Assembly: GCA_964036315.1 (NCBI GenBank) | Contig: OZ038479.1 | Coordinates: 63,195,804-63,259,803, forward strand | From: Acanthosepion esculentum | Lineage: Eukaryota; Mollusca; Cephalopoda; Sepiida; Sepiidae | Reading direction: 5' to 3' | DNA: 64,000 bases | Shown: in pieces, positions 49,761 to 62,327 of the stretch | How positions within the stretch are numbered: position 1 is the stretch's first letter | Layout of the letters: every line of letters starts with the position of its first letter | Position numbers and translations under genes: made by a program | The notes under the pieces: model-generated | What the model was told of the DNA's origin: nothing | Databases searched by the model: none | Seen by the model: the letters and a program-made list of their open reading frames with translations, nothing else

Positions 49761-52700
49761 AAATAGGAATGCTGCATATTGTTATAATTTTCAATAGAAA
49801 AGTTAGAAAACATATTGAAATATTGCATCTTTTGTTATTTTGCAATAAAAAAGTTAGAATGCAAATAGGAATGCTGCATATTGTTATATTTTTCAATAGA
49901 AAAGTTAGAAAACATATTGAAATATTGCATCTTTTGTTATTTTGCAATAAAAAGTTAGAATGCAAATAGGAATGCTGCATATTGTTATATTTTTCAATAG
50001 AAAAGTTAGAAAACATATTGAAATATTGAATCTTTGTTATTTTGCAATAAAACATTAGAATGCAAATAGGAATGCTGCATATTGTTATATTTTTCAAAAG
50101 AAAAGTTAGAAAACATATTGAAATATTGCATCTTTTGTTATTTTGCAATAAAAGAGTTAGAATGCAAATAGGATTGCTAAATATTGTTATTTTTTATCAA
50201 TAGAAAAGTTAGAAAACATATTGAAATATTGCATCTTTTGTTATTTTGCAATAAAAAAGTTAGAATGCAAATAGGAATGCTGAATATTTGGTTTTTTTTT
50301 CAATAGAAAAGTTAGAAAACCTATTGAAATATTGCATCTTTTGTTATTTTGCAATAAAAAAGTTAGAATGCAAATAGGAATACTGCATATTTTTGTATTT
50401 ATCAATAGAAAAGTTAGAAAACATATTGAAATATTGCATCTTTTGTTATTTTGCAATAAAAAAGTTAGAATGCAAATAGGATTGCTGAATATTGTTATAT
50501 TTTTCAATAGAAAAGTTAGAAAACATATTGAAATATTGCATCTTTTGTTATTTTGCAATGAAAAATTTAGAATGCAAATAGGAATACTGCATATTTTGGT
50601 ATTTATCAATAGAAAAGTTAGAAAACATATTGAAATATTGCATCTTTTGTTATTTTGCAATAAAAAAGTTAGAATGCAAATAGGAATACTGCATGTTTTG
50701 GAATTTATCTACAGAAACTTAGAAAACATATTGAAATATTGCATCTTTTGTTATTTTGCAATAAAAAAGTTAGAATGCAAATAGGAATGCTGCATATTGT
50801 TATAATTTTCAATAGAAAAGTTAGAAAACATATTGAAATATTGCATCTTTTGTTATTTTGCAATAAAAAAGTTAGAATGCAAATAGGAATGCTGCATATT
50901 GTTATATTTTTCAATAGAAAAGTTAGAAAACATATTGAAATATTGCATCTTTTGTTATTTTGCAATAAAAAGTTAGAATGCAAATAGGAATGCTGCATAT
51001 TGTTATATTTTTCAATAGAAATGTTAGAAAACATATTGAAATATTGAATCTTTGTTATTTTGCAATAAAACATTAGAATGCAAATAGGAATGCTGCATAT
51101 TGTTATAATTTTCAATAGAAAAGTTAGAAAACATATTGAAATATTGCATCTTTTGTTATTTTGCAATAAAAAAGTTAGAATGCAAATAGGAATGCTGCAT
51201 ATTGTTATAATTTTCAATAGAAAAGTTAGAAAACATATTGAAATATTGCATCTTTTGTTATTTTGCAATAAAAAAGTTAGAATGCAAATAGGAATGCTGC
51301 ATATTGTTATATTTTTCAATAGAAAAGTTAGAAAACATATTGAAATATTGCATCTTTTGTTATTTTGCAATAAAAAAGTTAGAATGCAAATAGGATTGCT
51401 GCATATTGTTATATTTTTCAATACAAAAGTTAGAAAACATATTGAAATATTGCATCTTTTGTTATTTTGCAATAAAAAAGTTAGAATGCAAATAGGAATA
51501 CTGCATATTTTGGAATTTATCTATAGAAAGTTAGAAAACATATTGAAATATTGCATCTTTTGTTATTTTTCAATAAAAAAGTTAGAATGCAAATAGGAAT
51601 GCTGCATATTGTTATATTTTTCAATAGAAAAGTTAGAAAACATATTGAAATATTGCATCTTTTGTTATTTTGCAATAAAAAAGTTAGAATGCAAATAGGA
51701 ATACTGCATGTTTTGGAATTTATCTACAGAAAGTTAGAAAACATATTGAAATATTGCATCTTTTGTTATTTTGCAATAAAAAAGTTAGAATGCAAATAGG
51801 AATGCTGCATATTGTTATAATTTTCAATAGAAAAGTTAGAAAACATATTGAAATATTGCATCTTTTGTTATTTTGCAATAAAAAAGTTAGAATGCAAATA
51901 GGAATGCTGCATATTGTTATATTTTTCAATAGAAAAGTTAGAAAACATATTGAAATATTGCATCTTTTGTTATTTTGCAATAAAAAGTTAGAATGCAAAT
52001 AGGAATGCTGCATATTGTTATATTTTTCAATAGAAAAGTTAGAAAATATATTGAAATATTGAATCTTTGTTATTTTGCAATAAAACATTAGAATGCAAAT
52101 AGGAATGCTGCATATTGTTATATTTTTCAAAAGAAAAGTTAGAAAACATATTGAAATATTGCATCTTTTGTTATTTTGCAATAAAAGAGTTAGAATGCAA
52201 ATAGGATTGCTAAATATTGTTATTTTTTATCAATAGAAAAGTTAGAAAACATATTGAAATATTGCATCTTTTGTTATTTTGCAATAAAAAAGTTAGAATG
52301 CAAATAGGAATACTGCACATTTTTGTATTTATCAATAGAAAAGTTAGAAAACATATTGAAATATTGCATCTTTTGTTATTTTGCAATAAAAAAGTTAGAA
52401 TGCAAATAGGATTGCTGAATATTGTTATATTTTTCAATAGAAAAGTTAGAAAACATATTGAAATATTGTATCTTTTGTTATTTTGCAATGAAAAAGTTAG
52501 AATGCAAATAGGAATACTGCATATTTTGGTATTTATCAATAGAAAAGTTAGAAAACATATTGAAATATTGCATCTTTTGTTATTTTGCAATAAAAAAGTT
52601 AGAATGCAAATAGGATTGCTGCATATTGTTATATTTTTCAATACAAAAGTTAGAAAACATATTGAAATATTGCATCTTTTGTTATTTTGCAATAAAAAAG

Positions 52701-53389
52701 TTAGAATGCAAATAGGAATACTGCATATTTTGGAATTTATCTATAGAAAGTTAGAAAACATATTGAAATATTGCATCTTTTGTTATTTTGCAATAAAAAA
52801 GTTAGAATGCAAATAGGAATGCTGCATATTGTTATATTTTTCAATAGAAAAGTTAGAAAACATATTGAAATATTGCATCTTTTGTTATTTTGCAATAAAA
52901 AAGTTAGAATGCAAATAGGAATGCTGCATATTGTTATATTTTCCAATAGAAAAGTTAGAAAACATATTGAAATATTGCATCTTTTGTTATTTTGCAATAA
53001 AAAGTTAGAATGCAAATAGGAATGCTGCATATTGTTATATTTTTCAATAGAAAAATTAGAAAACATATTGAAATATTGAATCATTGTTATTTTGCAATAA
53101 AACGTTAGAATGCAAATAGGAATGCTGCATATTGTTATATTTTTCAAAAGAAAAGTTAGAAAACATATTGAAATATTGCATCTTTTGTTATTTTGCAATA
53201 AAAAAGTTAGAATGCAAATAGGAATGCTGCATATTTTGTTTTTTTTTCAATAGAAAAGTTAGAAAACCTATTGAAATATTGCATCTTTTGTTATTTTGCA
53301 ATAAAAAAGTTAGAATGCAAATAGGAATACTGCATATTTTGGTATTTATCAATAGAAAAGTTAGAAAACATATTGAAATATTGCATCTT

Positions 53390-54660
53390 TTGTTATTTTG
53401 CAATAAAAAAGTAAGAATGCAAATAGGAATACTGCATATTTTGGTATTTTTCAATAGAAAAGTTAGAAAACATATTGAAATATTGCATCTTTTGTTATTT
53501 TGCAATAAAAAAGTGACAATGCAAATAGGAATACTGCATATTTTGGTATTTTTCAATAGAAAAGTTAGAAAACATATTGAAATATTGTATCTTTTGTTAT
53601 TTTGCAATAAAAAAGTTAGAATGCAAATAGGAATACTGCATATTTTGGTATTTTTCAATAGAAAAGTTAGAAAACATATTGAAATATTGCATCTTTTGTT
53701 ATTTGGCAATAAAATAGAATGCAAATAGGAATGCTGCATATTGTTATATTTTTCGATAGAAAAGTTAGAAAACATATTGAAATATTGCATCTTTTGTTAT
53801 TTTTCAATAAAAAAGTAAGAATGCAAATAGGAATACTGCATGTTTTGGTATTTTTCAATAGAAAAGTTAGAAAACATATTGAAATATTGCATCTTTTGTT
53901 ATTTTGCAATAAAAAAATTAGAATGCAAATAGGAATGCTGCATATTGTTATATTTTTCAATAGAAAAGTTAGAAAACATATTGAAATATTGCATCTTTTG
54001 TTATTTTGCAATAAAAAAGTTAGAATGCAAATAGGAATGCTGCATATTGTTATATTTTTCAATAGAAAAGTTAGAAAACATATTGAAATATTGCATCTTT
54101 TGTTATTTTGCAATAAAGAAGTTAGAATGCAAATAGGAATACTGCATATTGTTATATTTTTCAAAAGAAAAGTTAGAAAACATATTGAAATTTTGCATCT
54201 TTTTTTATTTTGCAATAAAAAAGTTAGAATGTAAATAGGAATACTGCATATTTTGGTATTTTTCAATAGAAAAGTTAGAAAACGTATTGAAATATTGCAT
54301 CTTTTGTTATTCTGCAATAAAAATGTTAGAATGCAAATAGGAATACTGCATATTTTGATATTTATCAATAGAAAAGTTAGAAAACATATTGAAATATTGC
54401 ATCTTTTGTTATTTTTCAAAAAAAAGTTAGAATGCAAATAGGAATACTGCATATTTTGGTATTTATCAATAGAAAAGTTAGAAAACATATTGAAATATTG
54501 AATCTTTTGTTATTTTGCAATAAAAAAGTTCGAATGCAAATAGGAATGCTGCATATTGTTATATTTTTCAATAGAAAAGTGAGAAAACATATTGAAATAT
54601 TGCATCTTTTGTTATTTTGCAATAAAAAAGTTATAATGCAAATAGAAATACTGCATGTTT
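53390..54660 (+). repeat. Multi-copy block, copy 4
   Basis: It has three ATACTGC/GGTATTTTTC units (GTAAG, GTGAC and GTTAG types), then GGCAATAAAATAGAATGC near 53704. There four bases are lost relative to GGCAATAAAATAGTTAG in the other copies. The match to copy 2 continues past TTCAAAAAAAAG through GTTCGAATGC at an offset of about 7,328 bp to near 54,650. Confidence 0.8.
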
Positions 54661-55859
54661 TGGAATTTATCTATAGAAAGTTAGAAAATATATTGAAATA
54701 TTGCATCTTTTGTTATTTTGCAATAAAAAGTTAGAATGCAAATAGGAATGCTGCATATTGTTATATTTTTCAATAGAAAAGTTAGAAAACATATTGAAAT
54801 ATTGAATCTTTGTTATTTTGCAATAAAACATTAGAATGCAAATAGGAATGATGCATATTGTTATATTTTTCAAAAGAAAAGTTAGAAAACATATTGAAAT
54901 ATTGCATCTTTTGTTATTTTGCAATAAAAGAGTTAGAATGCAAATAGGATTGCTAAATATTGTTATTTTTTATCAATAGAAAAGTTAGAAAACATATTGA
55001 AATATTGCATCTTTTGTTATTTTGCAATAAAAAAGTTAGAATGCAAATAGGAATGCTGCATATTTTGTTTTTTTTTTCAATAGAAAAGTTAGAAAACCTA
55101 TTGAAATATTGCATCTTTTGTTATTTTGCAATAAAAAAGTTAGAATGCAAATAGGAATACTGCATATTTTTGTATTTATCAATAGAAAAGTTAGAAAACA
55201 TATTGAAATATTGCATCTTTTGTTATTTTGCAATAAAAAAGTTAGAATGCAAATAGGATTGCTGAATATTGTTATATTTTTCAATAGAAAAGTTAGAAAA
55301 CATATTGAAATATTGCATCTTTTGTTATTTTGCAATAAAAAAGTTAGAATGCAAATAGGAATACTGCATATTTTGGTATTTATCAATAGAAAAGTTAGAA
55401 AACATATTGAAATATTGCATCTTTTGTTATTTTGCAATAAAAAAGTTAGAATGCAAATAGGAATGCTGCATATTGTTATATTTTCCAATAGAAAAGTTAG
55501 AAAACATATTGAAATATTGCATCTTTTGTTATTTTGCAATAAAAAGTTAGAATGCAAATAGGAATGCTGCATATTGTTATATTTTTCAATAGAAAAATTA
55601 GAAAACATATTGAAATATTGAATCTTTGTTATTTTGCAATAAAACGTTAGAATGCAAATAGGAATGCTGCATATTGTTATATTTTTCAAAAGAAAAGTTA
55701 GAAAACATATTGAAATATTGCATCTTTTGTTATTTTGCAATAAAAAAGTTAGAATGCAAATAGGAATGCTGCATATTGTTATATTTTTCAATAGAAAAGT
55801 TAGAAAACATATTGAAATATTGCATCTTTTGTTATTTTGCAATAAAAGAGTTAGAATGC

Positions 55860-58050
55860 AAATAGGATTGCTAAATATTGTTATTTTTTATCAATAGAAA
55901 AGTTAGAAAACATATTGAAATATTGCATCTTTTGTTATTTTGCAATAAAAAAGTTAGAATGCAAATAGGAATGCTGCATATTTTGTTTTTTTTTCAATAG
56001 AAAAGTTAGAAAACCTATTGAAATATTGCATCTTTTGTTATTTTGCAATAAAAAAGTTAGAATGCAAATAGGAATACTGCATATTTTGGTATTTATCAAT
56101 AGAAAAGTTAGAAAACATATTGAAATATTGCATCTTTTGTTATTTTGCAATAAAAAAGTTAGAATGCAAATAGGATTGCTGCATATTGTTATATTTTTCA
56201 ATACAAAAGTTAGAAAACATATTGAAATATTGCATCTTTTGTTATTTTGCAATTAGAAAGTTAGAATGCAAATAGGAATACTGCTTATTTTGGTATTTAT
56301 CTATAGAAAAGTTAGAAAACATATTGAAATGTTGCATCGTTTGTTATTTTGCAATAAAAAAGTTAGAATGCAAATAGGAATACTGCATATTATATATTTT
56401 TCAATAGAAAAGTTAGAAAACATATTGAAATATTGCATCTTCTGTTATTTTGCAATAAAAATTTAGAATGCAAGTAGGAATACTGCATATTTTGGTATTT
56501 ATCAATAGAAAAGTTAGAAAACATATTGAAATATTGCATCTTTTGTTATTTTGCAATAAAAAAGTTAGAATGCAAATAGGAATACTGCATATTTTGGTAT
56601 TTTTCAATAGAAAAGTTAGAAAACATATTGAAATATTGCATCATTTGTTATTTTGCAATAAAAAAGTTAGAATGCAAATAGGAATACTGCATATTTTGGT
56701 ATTTATCATTAGAAAAGTTAGAAAACATATTGAAATATTGCATCTTTTGTTATTTTGCAATAAAAAACTTAGAATGCAAATAGGAATACTGCATATTATG
56801 ATATTTTTCAATAGACAAGTTCGAAAACATATTGAAATATTGCATCTTTTGTTATTTTGCAATAAAAAAGTTAGAATGCAAATAGGAATACTGCATATTT
56901 TGGTATTTTTCAATAGAAAAGTTAGAAAACATATTGAAATATTGCATCTTTTGTTATTTTGCAATAAAAAAGTTAGAATGCAAATAGGAATACTGCATAT
57001 TTTGGTATTTATCAATAGAAAAGTTAGAAAACATATTGAAATATTGCATCTTTTGATATTTTGCTATAAAAAAGTTAGAATGCAAATAGGAATACTGCAT
57101 ATTTTGATATTTTTCAATAGAAAAGTTAGAAAACATATTGAAATATTGCATCTTTTGTTATTTTGCAATAAAAAAGTTAGAATGCAAATAGGAATACTGC
57201 ATATTTTGGTATTTTTCAATAGAAAAGTTAGAAAACATATTGAAATATTGCATCTTTTGTTATTTTGCAATACAAAAGTTAGAATGCAAATAGGATTGCT
57301 GAAGATTGTTATATTTTTCAATAGAAAAGTCAGAAAACATATTGAAATATTGCATCTTTTGTTATTTTGCAATAAAAAATTTAGAATGCAAATAGGAATG
57401 CTGCATATTGTTATATTTTTCAATAGAAAAGTTAGAAAACATATTGAAATATTGCATCTTTTGTTATTTTGCAATAAAAGAGTTAGAATGCAAATAGGAT
57501 TGCTAAATATTGTTATTTTTTATCAATAGAAAAGTTAGAAAACATATTGAAATATTGCATCTTTTGTTATTTTGCAATAAAAAAGTTAGAATGCAAATAG
57601 GAATGCTGCATATTTTGTTTTTTTTTCAATAGAAAAGTTAGAAAACCTATTGAAATATTGCATCTTTTGTTATTTTGCAATAAAAAAGTTAGAATGCAAA
57701 TAGGAATACTGCATATTTTGGTATTTATCAATAGAAAAGTTAGAAAACATATTGAAATATTGCATCTTTTGTTATTTTGCACTAAAAAAGTTAGAATGCA
57801 AATAGGATTGCTGCATATTGTTATATTTTTCAATACAAAAGTTAGAAAACATATTGAAATATTGCATCTTTTGTTATTTTGCAATTAGAAAGTTAGAATG
57901 CAAATAGGAATACTGCTTATTTTGGTATTTATCTATAGAAAAGTTAGAAAACATATTGAAATGTTGCATCGTTTGTTATTTTGCAATAAAAAAGTTAGAA
58001 TGCAAATAGGAATACTGCATATTATATATTTTTCAATAGAAAAGTTAGAA
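55860..58050 (+). repeat. 1,632-bp spaced block pair
   Basis: The run GATTGCTAAATATTG, T-run linker with AACCTATTG, GGTATTTATC, GATTGCTGC, CAATACAAAAG, CAATTAGAAAG, ATACTGCTTATTTTGG, ATGTTGCATCG and TGCATATTATATATT occurs at about 55,860-56,400 and again 1,632 bp later (16 units). A further copy of the first part follows at about 1,626 bp, near 59,110. In that copy GCAATAAAAAAG replaces GCAATTAGAAAG. Confidence 0.75.
56390..57060 (+). repeat. Block repeated 6,924 bp downstream (63314-64000)
   Basis: AAAAATTTAGAATGCAAGTAGG at about 56458 recurs at about 63382. It is followed in both by GGTATTTATC, GGTATTTTTC with CATCATTTG, GGTATTTATC, AAAACTTAG, TGATATTTTTC with CAATAGACAAG, and TTGATATTTTGCTATAAAAAAG. 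The downstream copy runs off the window end. A related block at 60,000-60,700 matches 56,850-57,530 at 3,156 bp. Confidence 0.78.
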
Positions 58051-61000
58051 AACATATTGTAATATTGCATCTTTTGTTATTTTGCAATAAAAAAGTTAGA
58101 ATGCAAATAGGAATGCTGCATATTGTTATATTTTCCAATAGAAAAGTTAGAAAACATATTGAAATATTGCATCTTTTGTTATTTTTCAATAAAAAGTTAG
58201 AATGCAAATAGGAATGCTGCATATTGTTATATTTTTCAATAGAAAAATTAGAAAACATATTGAAATATTGAATCTTTGTTATTTTGCAATAAAACGTTAG
58301 AATGCAAATAGGAATGCTGCATATTGTTATATTTTTCAATACAAAAGTTAGAAAACATATTGAAATATTGCATCTTTTGTTATTTTGCAATGAAAAAGTT
58401 AGAATGCAAATAGGAATACTGCATATTTTGGAATTTATCTATAGAAAGTTAGAAAACATATTGAAATATTGCATCTTTTGTTATTTTGCAATAAAAAAGT
58501 TAGAATGCAAATAGGAATGCTGCATATTGTTATATTTTTCAATAGAAAAGTTAGAAAACATATTGAAATATTGCATCTTTTGTTATTTTGCAATAAAAAA
58601 GTTAGAATGCAAATAGGAATACTGCATATTTTGGTATTTATCAATAGAAAAGTTAGAAAACATATTGAAATATTGCATCTTTTGTTATTTTGCAATAAAA
58701 AAGTTAGAATGCAAATAGGAATGCTGCATATTGTTATATTTTCCAATAGAAAAGTTAGAAAACATATTGAAATATTGCATCTTTTGTTATTTTTCAATAA
58801 AAAGTTAGAATGCAAATAGGAATGCTGCATATTGTTATATTTTTCAATAGAAAAATTAGAAAACATATTGAAATATTGAATCTTTGTTATTTTGCAATAA
58901 AACGTTAGAATGCAAATAGGAATGCTGCATATTGTTATATTTTTCAAAAGAAAAGTTAGAAAACATATTGAAATATTGCATCTTTTGTTATTTTACAATA
59001 AAAAAGTTAGAATGCAAATAGGAATGCTGCATATTGTTATATTTTTCAATAGAAAAGTTAGAAAACATATTGAAATATTGCATCTTTTGTTATTTTGCAA
59101 TAAAAGAGTTAGAATGCAAATAGGATTGCTAAATATTGTTATTTTTTATCAATAGAAAAGTTAGAAAACATATTGAAATATTGCATCTTTTGTTATTTTG
59201 CAATAAAAAAGTTAGAATGCAAATAGGAATGCTGCATATTTTGTTTTTTTTTCAATAGAAAAGTTAGAAAACCTATTGAAATATTGCATCTTTTGTTATT
59301 TTGCAATAAAAAAGTTAGAATGCAAATAGGAATACTGCATATTTTGGTATTTATCAATAGAAAAGTTAGAAAACATATTGAAATATTGCATCTTTTGTTA
59401 TTTTGCAATAAAAAAGTTAGAATGCAAATAGGATTGCTGCATATTGTTATATTTTTCAATACAAAAGTTAGAAAACATATTGAAATATTGCATCTTTTGT
59501 TATTTTGCAATAAAAAAGTTAGAATGCACATAGGAATACTGCATATTTTGGTATTTATCTATAGAAAAGTTAGAAAACATATTGAAATGTTGCATCTTTT
59601 GTTATTTTGCAATAAAAAAGTTAGAATGCAAATAGGAATACTGCATATTATATATTTTTCAATAGAAAAGTTAGAAAACATATTGAAATATTGCATCTTT
59701 TGTTATTTTGCAATTAGAAAGTTAGAATGCAAATAGGAATACTGCTTATTTTGGTATTTATCTATAGAAAAGTTAGAAAACATATTGAAATGTTGCATCG
59801 TTTGTTATTTTGCAATAAAAAAGTTAGAATGCAAATAGGAATACTGCATATTATATATTTTTCAATAGAAAAGTTAGAAAACATATTGTAATATTGCATC
59901 TTTTGTTATTTTGCAATAAAAAAGTTAGAATGCAAATAGGAATGCTTCATATTGTTATATTTTTGAATAGAAAAGTTAGAAAACATATTGAAATATTGCA
60001 TCTTTTGTTATTTTGCAATAAAAAAGTTAGAATGCAAATAGGAATACTGCATATTTTGGTATTTTTCAATAGAAAAGTTAGAAAACATATTGAAATATTG
60101 CATCTTTTGTTATTTTGCAATAAAAAAGTTAGAATGCAAATAGGAATACTGCATATTTTGGTATTTATCAATAGAAAAGTTAGAAAACATATTGAAATAT
60201 TGCATCTTTTGATATTTTGCTATAAAAAAGTTAGAATGCAAATAGGAATACTGCATATTTTGATATTTTTCAATAGAAAAGTTAGAAAACATATTGAAAT
60301 ATTGCATCTTTTGTTATTTTGCAATAAAAAAGTTAGAATGCAAATAGGAATACTGCATATTTTGGTATTTTTCAATAGAAAAGTTAGAAAACATATTGAA
60401 ATATTGCATCTTTTGTTATTTTGCAATACAAAAGTTAGAATGCAAATAGGATTGCTGAAGATTGTTATATTTTTAAATAGAAAAGTTAGAAAACATATTG
60501 AAATATTGCATCTTTTGTTATTTTGCAATAAAAAATTTAGAATGCAAATAGGAATGCTGCATATTGTTATATTTTTGAATAGAAAAGTTAGAAAACATAT
60601 TGAAATATTGCATCTTTTGTTATTTTGCAATAAAAAGTTAGAATGCAAATAGGAATGCTGCATATTGTTATATTTTTCAATAGAAAAGTTAGAAAACATA
60701 TTGAAATATTGCATCTTTTGTTATTTTGCAATAAAAAAGTTAGAATGCAAATAGGAATACTGCATATTTTGGTATTTATCAATAGAAAAGTTAGAAAACA
60801 TATTGAAATATTGCATCTTTTGTTATTTTGCAATAAAAAAGTTAGAATGCAAATAGGATTGCTGCATATTGTTATATTTTTCAATACAAAAGTTAGAAAA
60901 CATATTGAAATATTGCATCTTTTGTTATTTTGCAATAAAAAAGTTAGAATGCAAATAGGAATACTGCATATTTTGGAATTTATCTATAGAAAGTTAGAAA

Positions 61001-61513
61001 ACATATTGAAATATTGCATCTTTTGTTATTTTGCAATAAAAAAGTTAGAATGCAAATAGGAATGCTGCATATTGTTATATTTTTCAATAGAAAAGTTAGA
61101 AAACATATTGAAATATTGCATCTTTTGTTATTTTGCAATAAAAAAGTTAGAATGCAAATAGGAATACTGCATATTTTGGTATTTATCAATAGAAAAGTTA
61201 GAAAACATATTGAAATATTGCATCTTTTGTTATTTTGCAATAAAAAAGTTAGAATGCAAATAGGATTGCTGCATATTGTTATATTTTTCAATACAAAAGT
61301 TAGAAAACATATTGAAATATTGCATCTTTTGTTATTTTGCAATAAAAAAGTTAGAATGCAAATAGGAATACTGCATATTTTGGAATTTATCTATAGAAAG
61401 TTAGAAAACATATTGAAATATTGCATCTTTTGTTATTTTGCAATAAAAAAGTTAGAATGCAAATAGGAATGCTGCATATTGTTATATTTTTCAATAGAAA
61501 AGTTAGAAAACAT

Positions 61514-62327
61514 ATTGAAATATTGAATCTTTGTTATTTTGCAATAAAACGTTAGAATGCAAATAGGAATGCTGCATATTGTTATATTTTTCAAAAGAAA
61601 AGTTAGAAAACATATTGAAATATTGCATCTTTTGTTATTTTACAATAAAAAAGTTAGAATGCAAATAGGAATGCTGCATATTGTTATATTTTTCAATAGA
61701 AAAGTTAGAAAACATATTGAAATATTGCATCTTTTGTTATTTTGCAATAAAAGAGTTAGAATGCAAATAGGATTGCTAAATATTGTTATTTTTTATCAAT
61801 AGAAAAGTTAGAAAACATATTGAAATATTGCATCTTTTGTTATTTTGCAATAAAAAAGTTAGAATGCAAATAGGAATGCTGCATATTGTTATATTTTTCA
61901 ATAGAAAAGTTAGAAAACATATTGAAATATTGAATCTTTGTTATTTTGCAATAAAACGTTAGAATGCAAATAGGAATGCTGCATATTGTTATATTTTTCA
62001 AAAGAAAAGTTAGAAAACATATTGAAATATTGCATCTTTTGTTATTTTACAATAAAAAAGTTAGAATGCAAATAGGAATGCTGCATATTGTTATATTTTT
62101 CAATAGAAAAGTTAGAAAACATATTGAAATATTGCATCTTTTGTTATTTTGCAATAAAAGAGTTAGAATGCAAATAGGATTGCTAAATATTGTTATTTTT
62201 TATCAATAGAAAAGTTAGAAAACATATTGAAATATTGCATCTTTTGTTATTTTGCAATAAAAAAGTTAGAATGCAAATAGGAATGCTGCATATTTTGTTT
62301 TTTTTTCAATAGAAAAGTTAGAAAACC
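61514..62327 (+). repeat. 407-bp four-unit higher-order repeat, two copies
   Basis: The blocks beginning ATTGAAATATTGAATCTTTG at 61514 and 61921 are 407 bp apart. They share AAACGTTAG, CAAAAGAAAAG, TTTTACAATAAAAAAG, GCAATAAAAGAG and GATTGCTAAATATTG. I see no difference between them until the following T-run linker near 62,290. This looks like one of the youngest duplications in the window. Confidence 0.85.
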
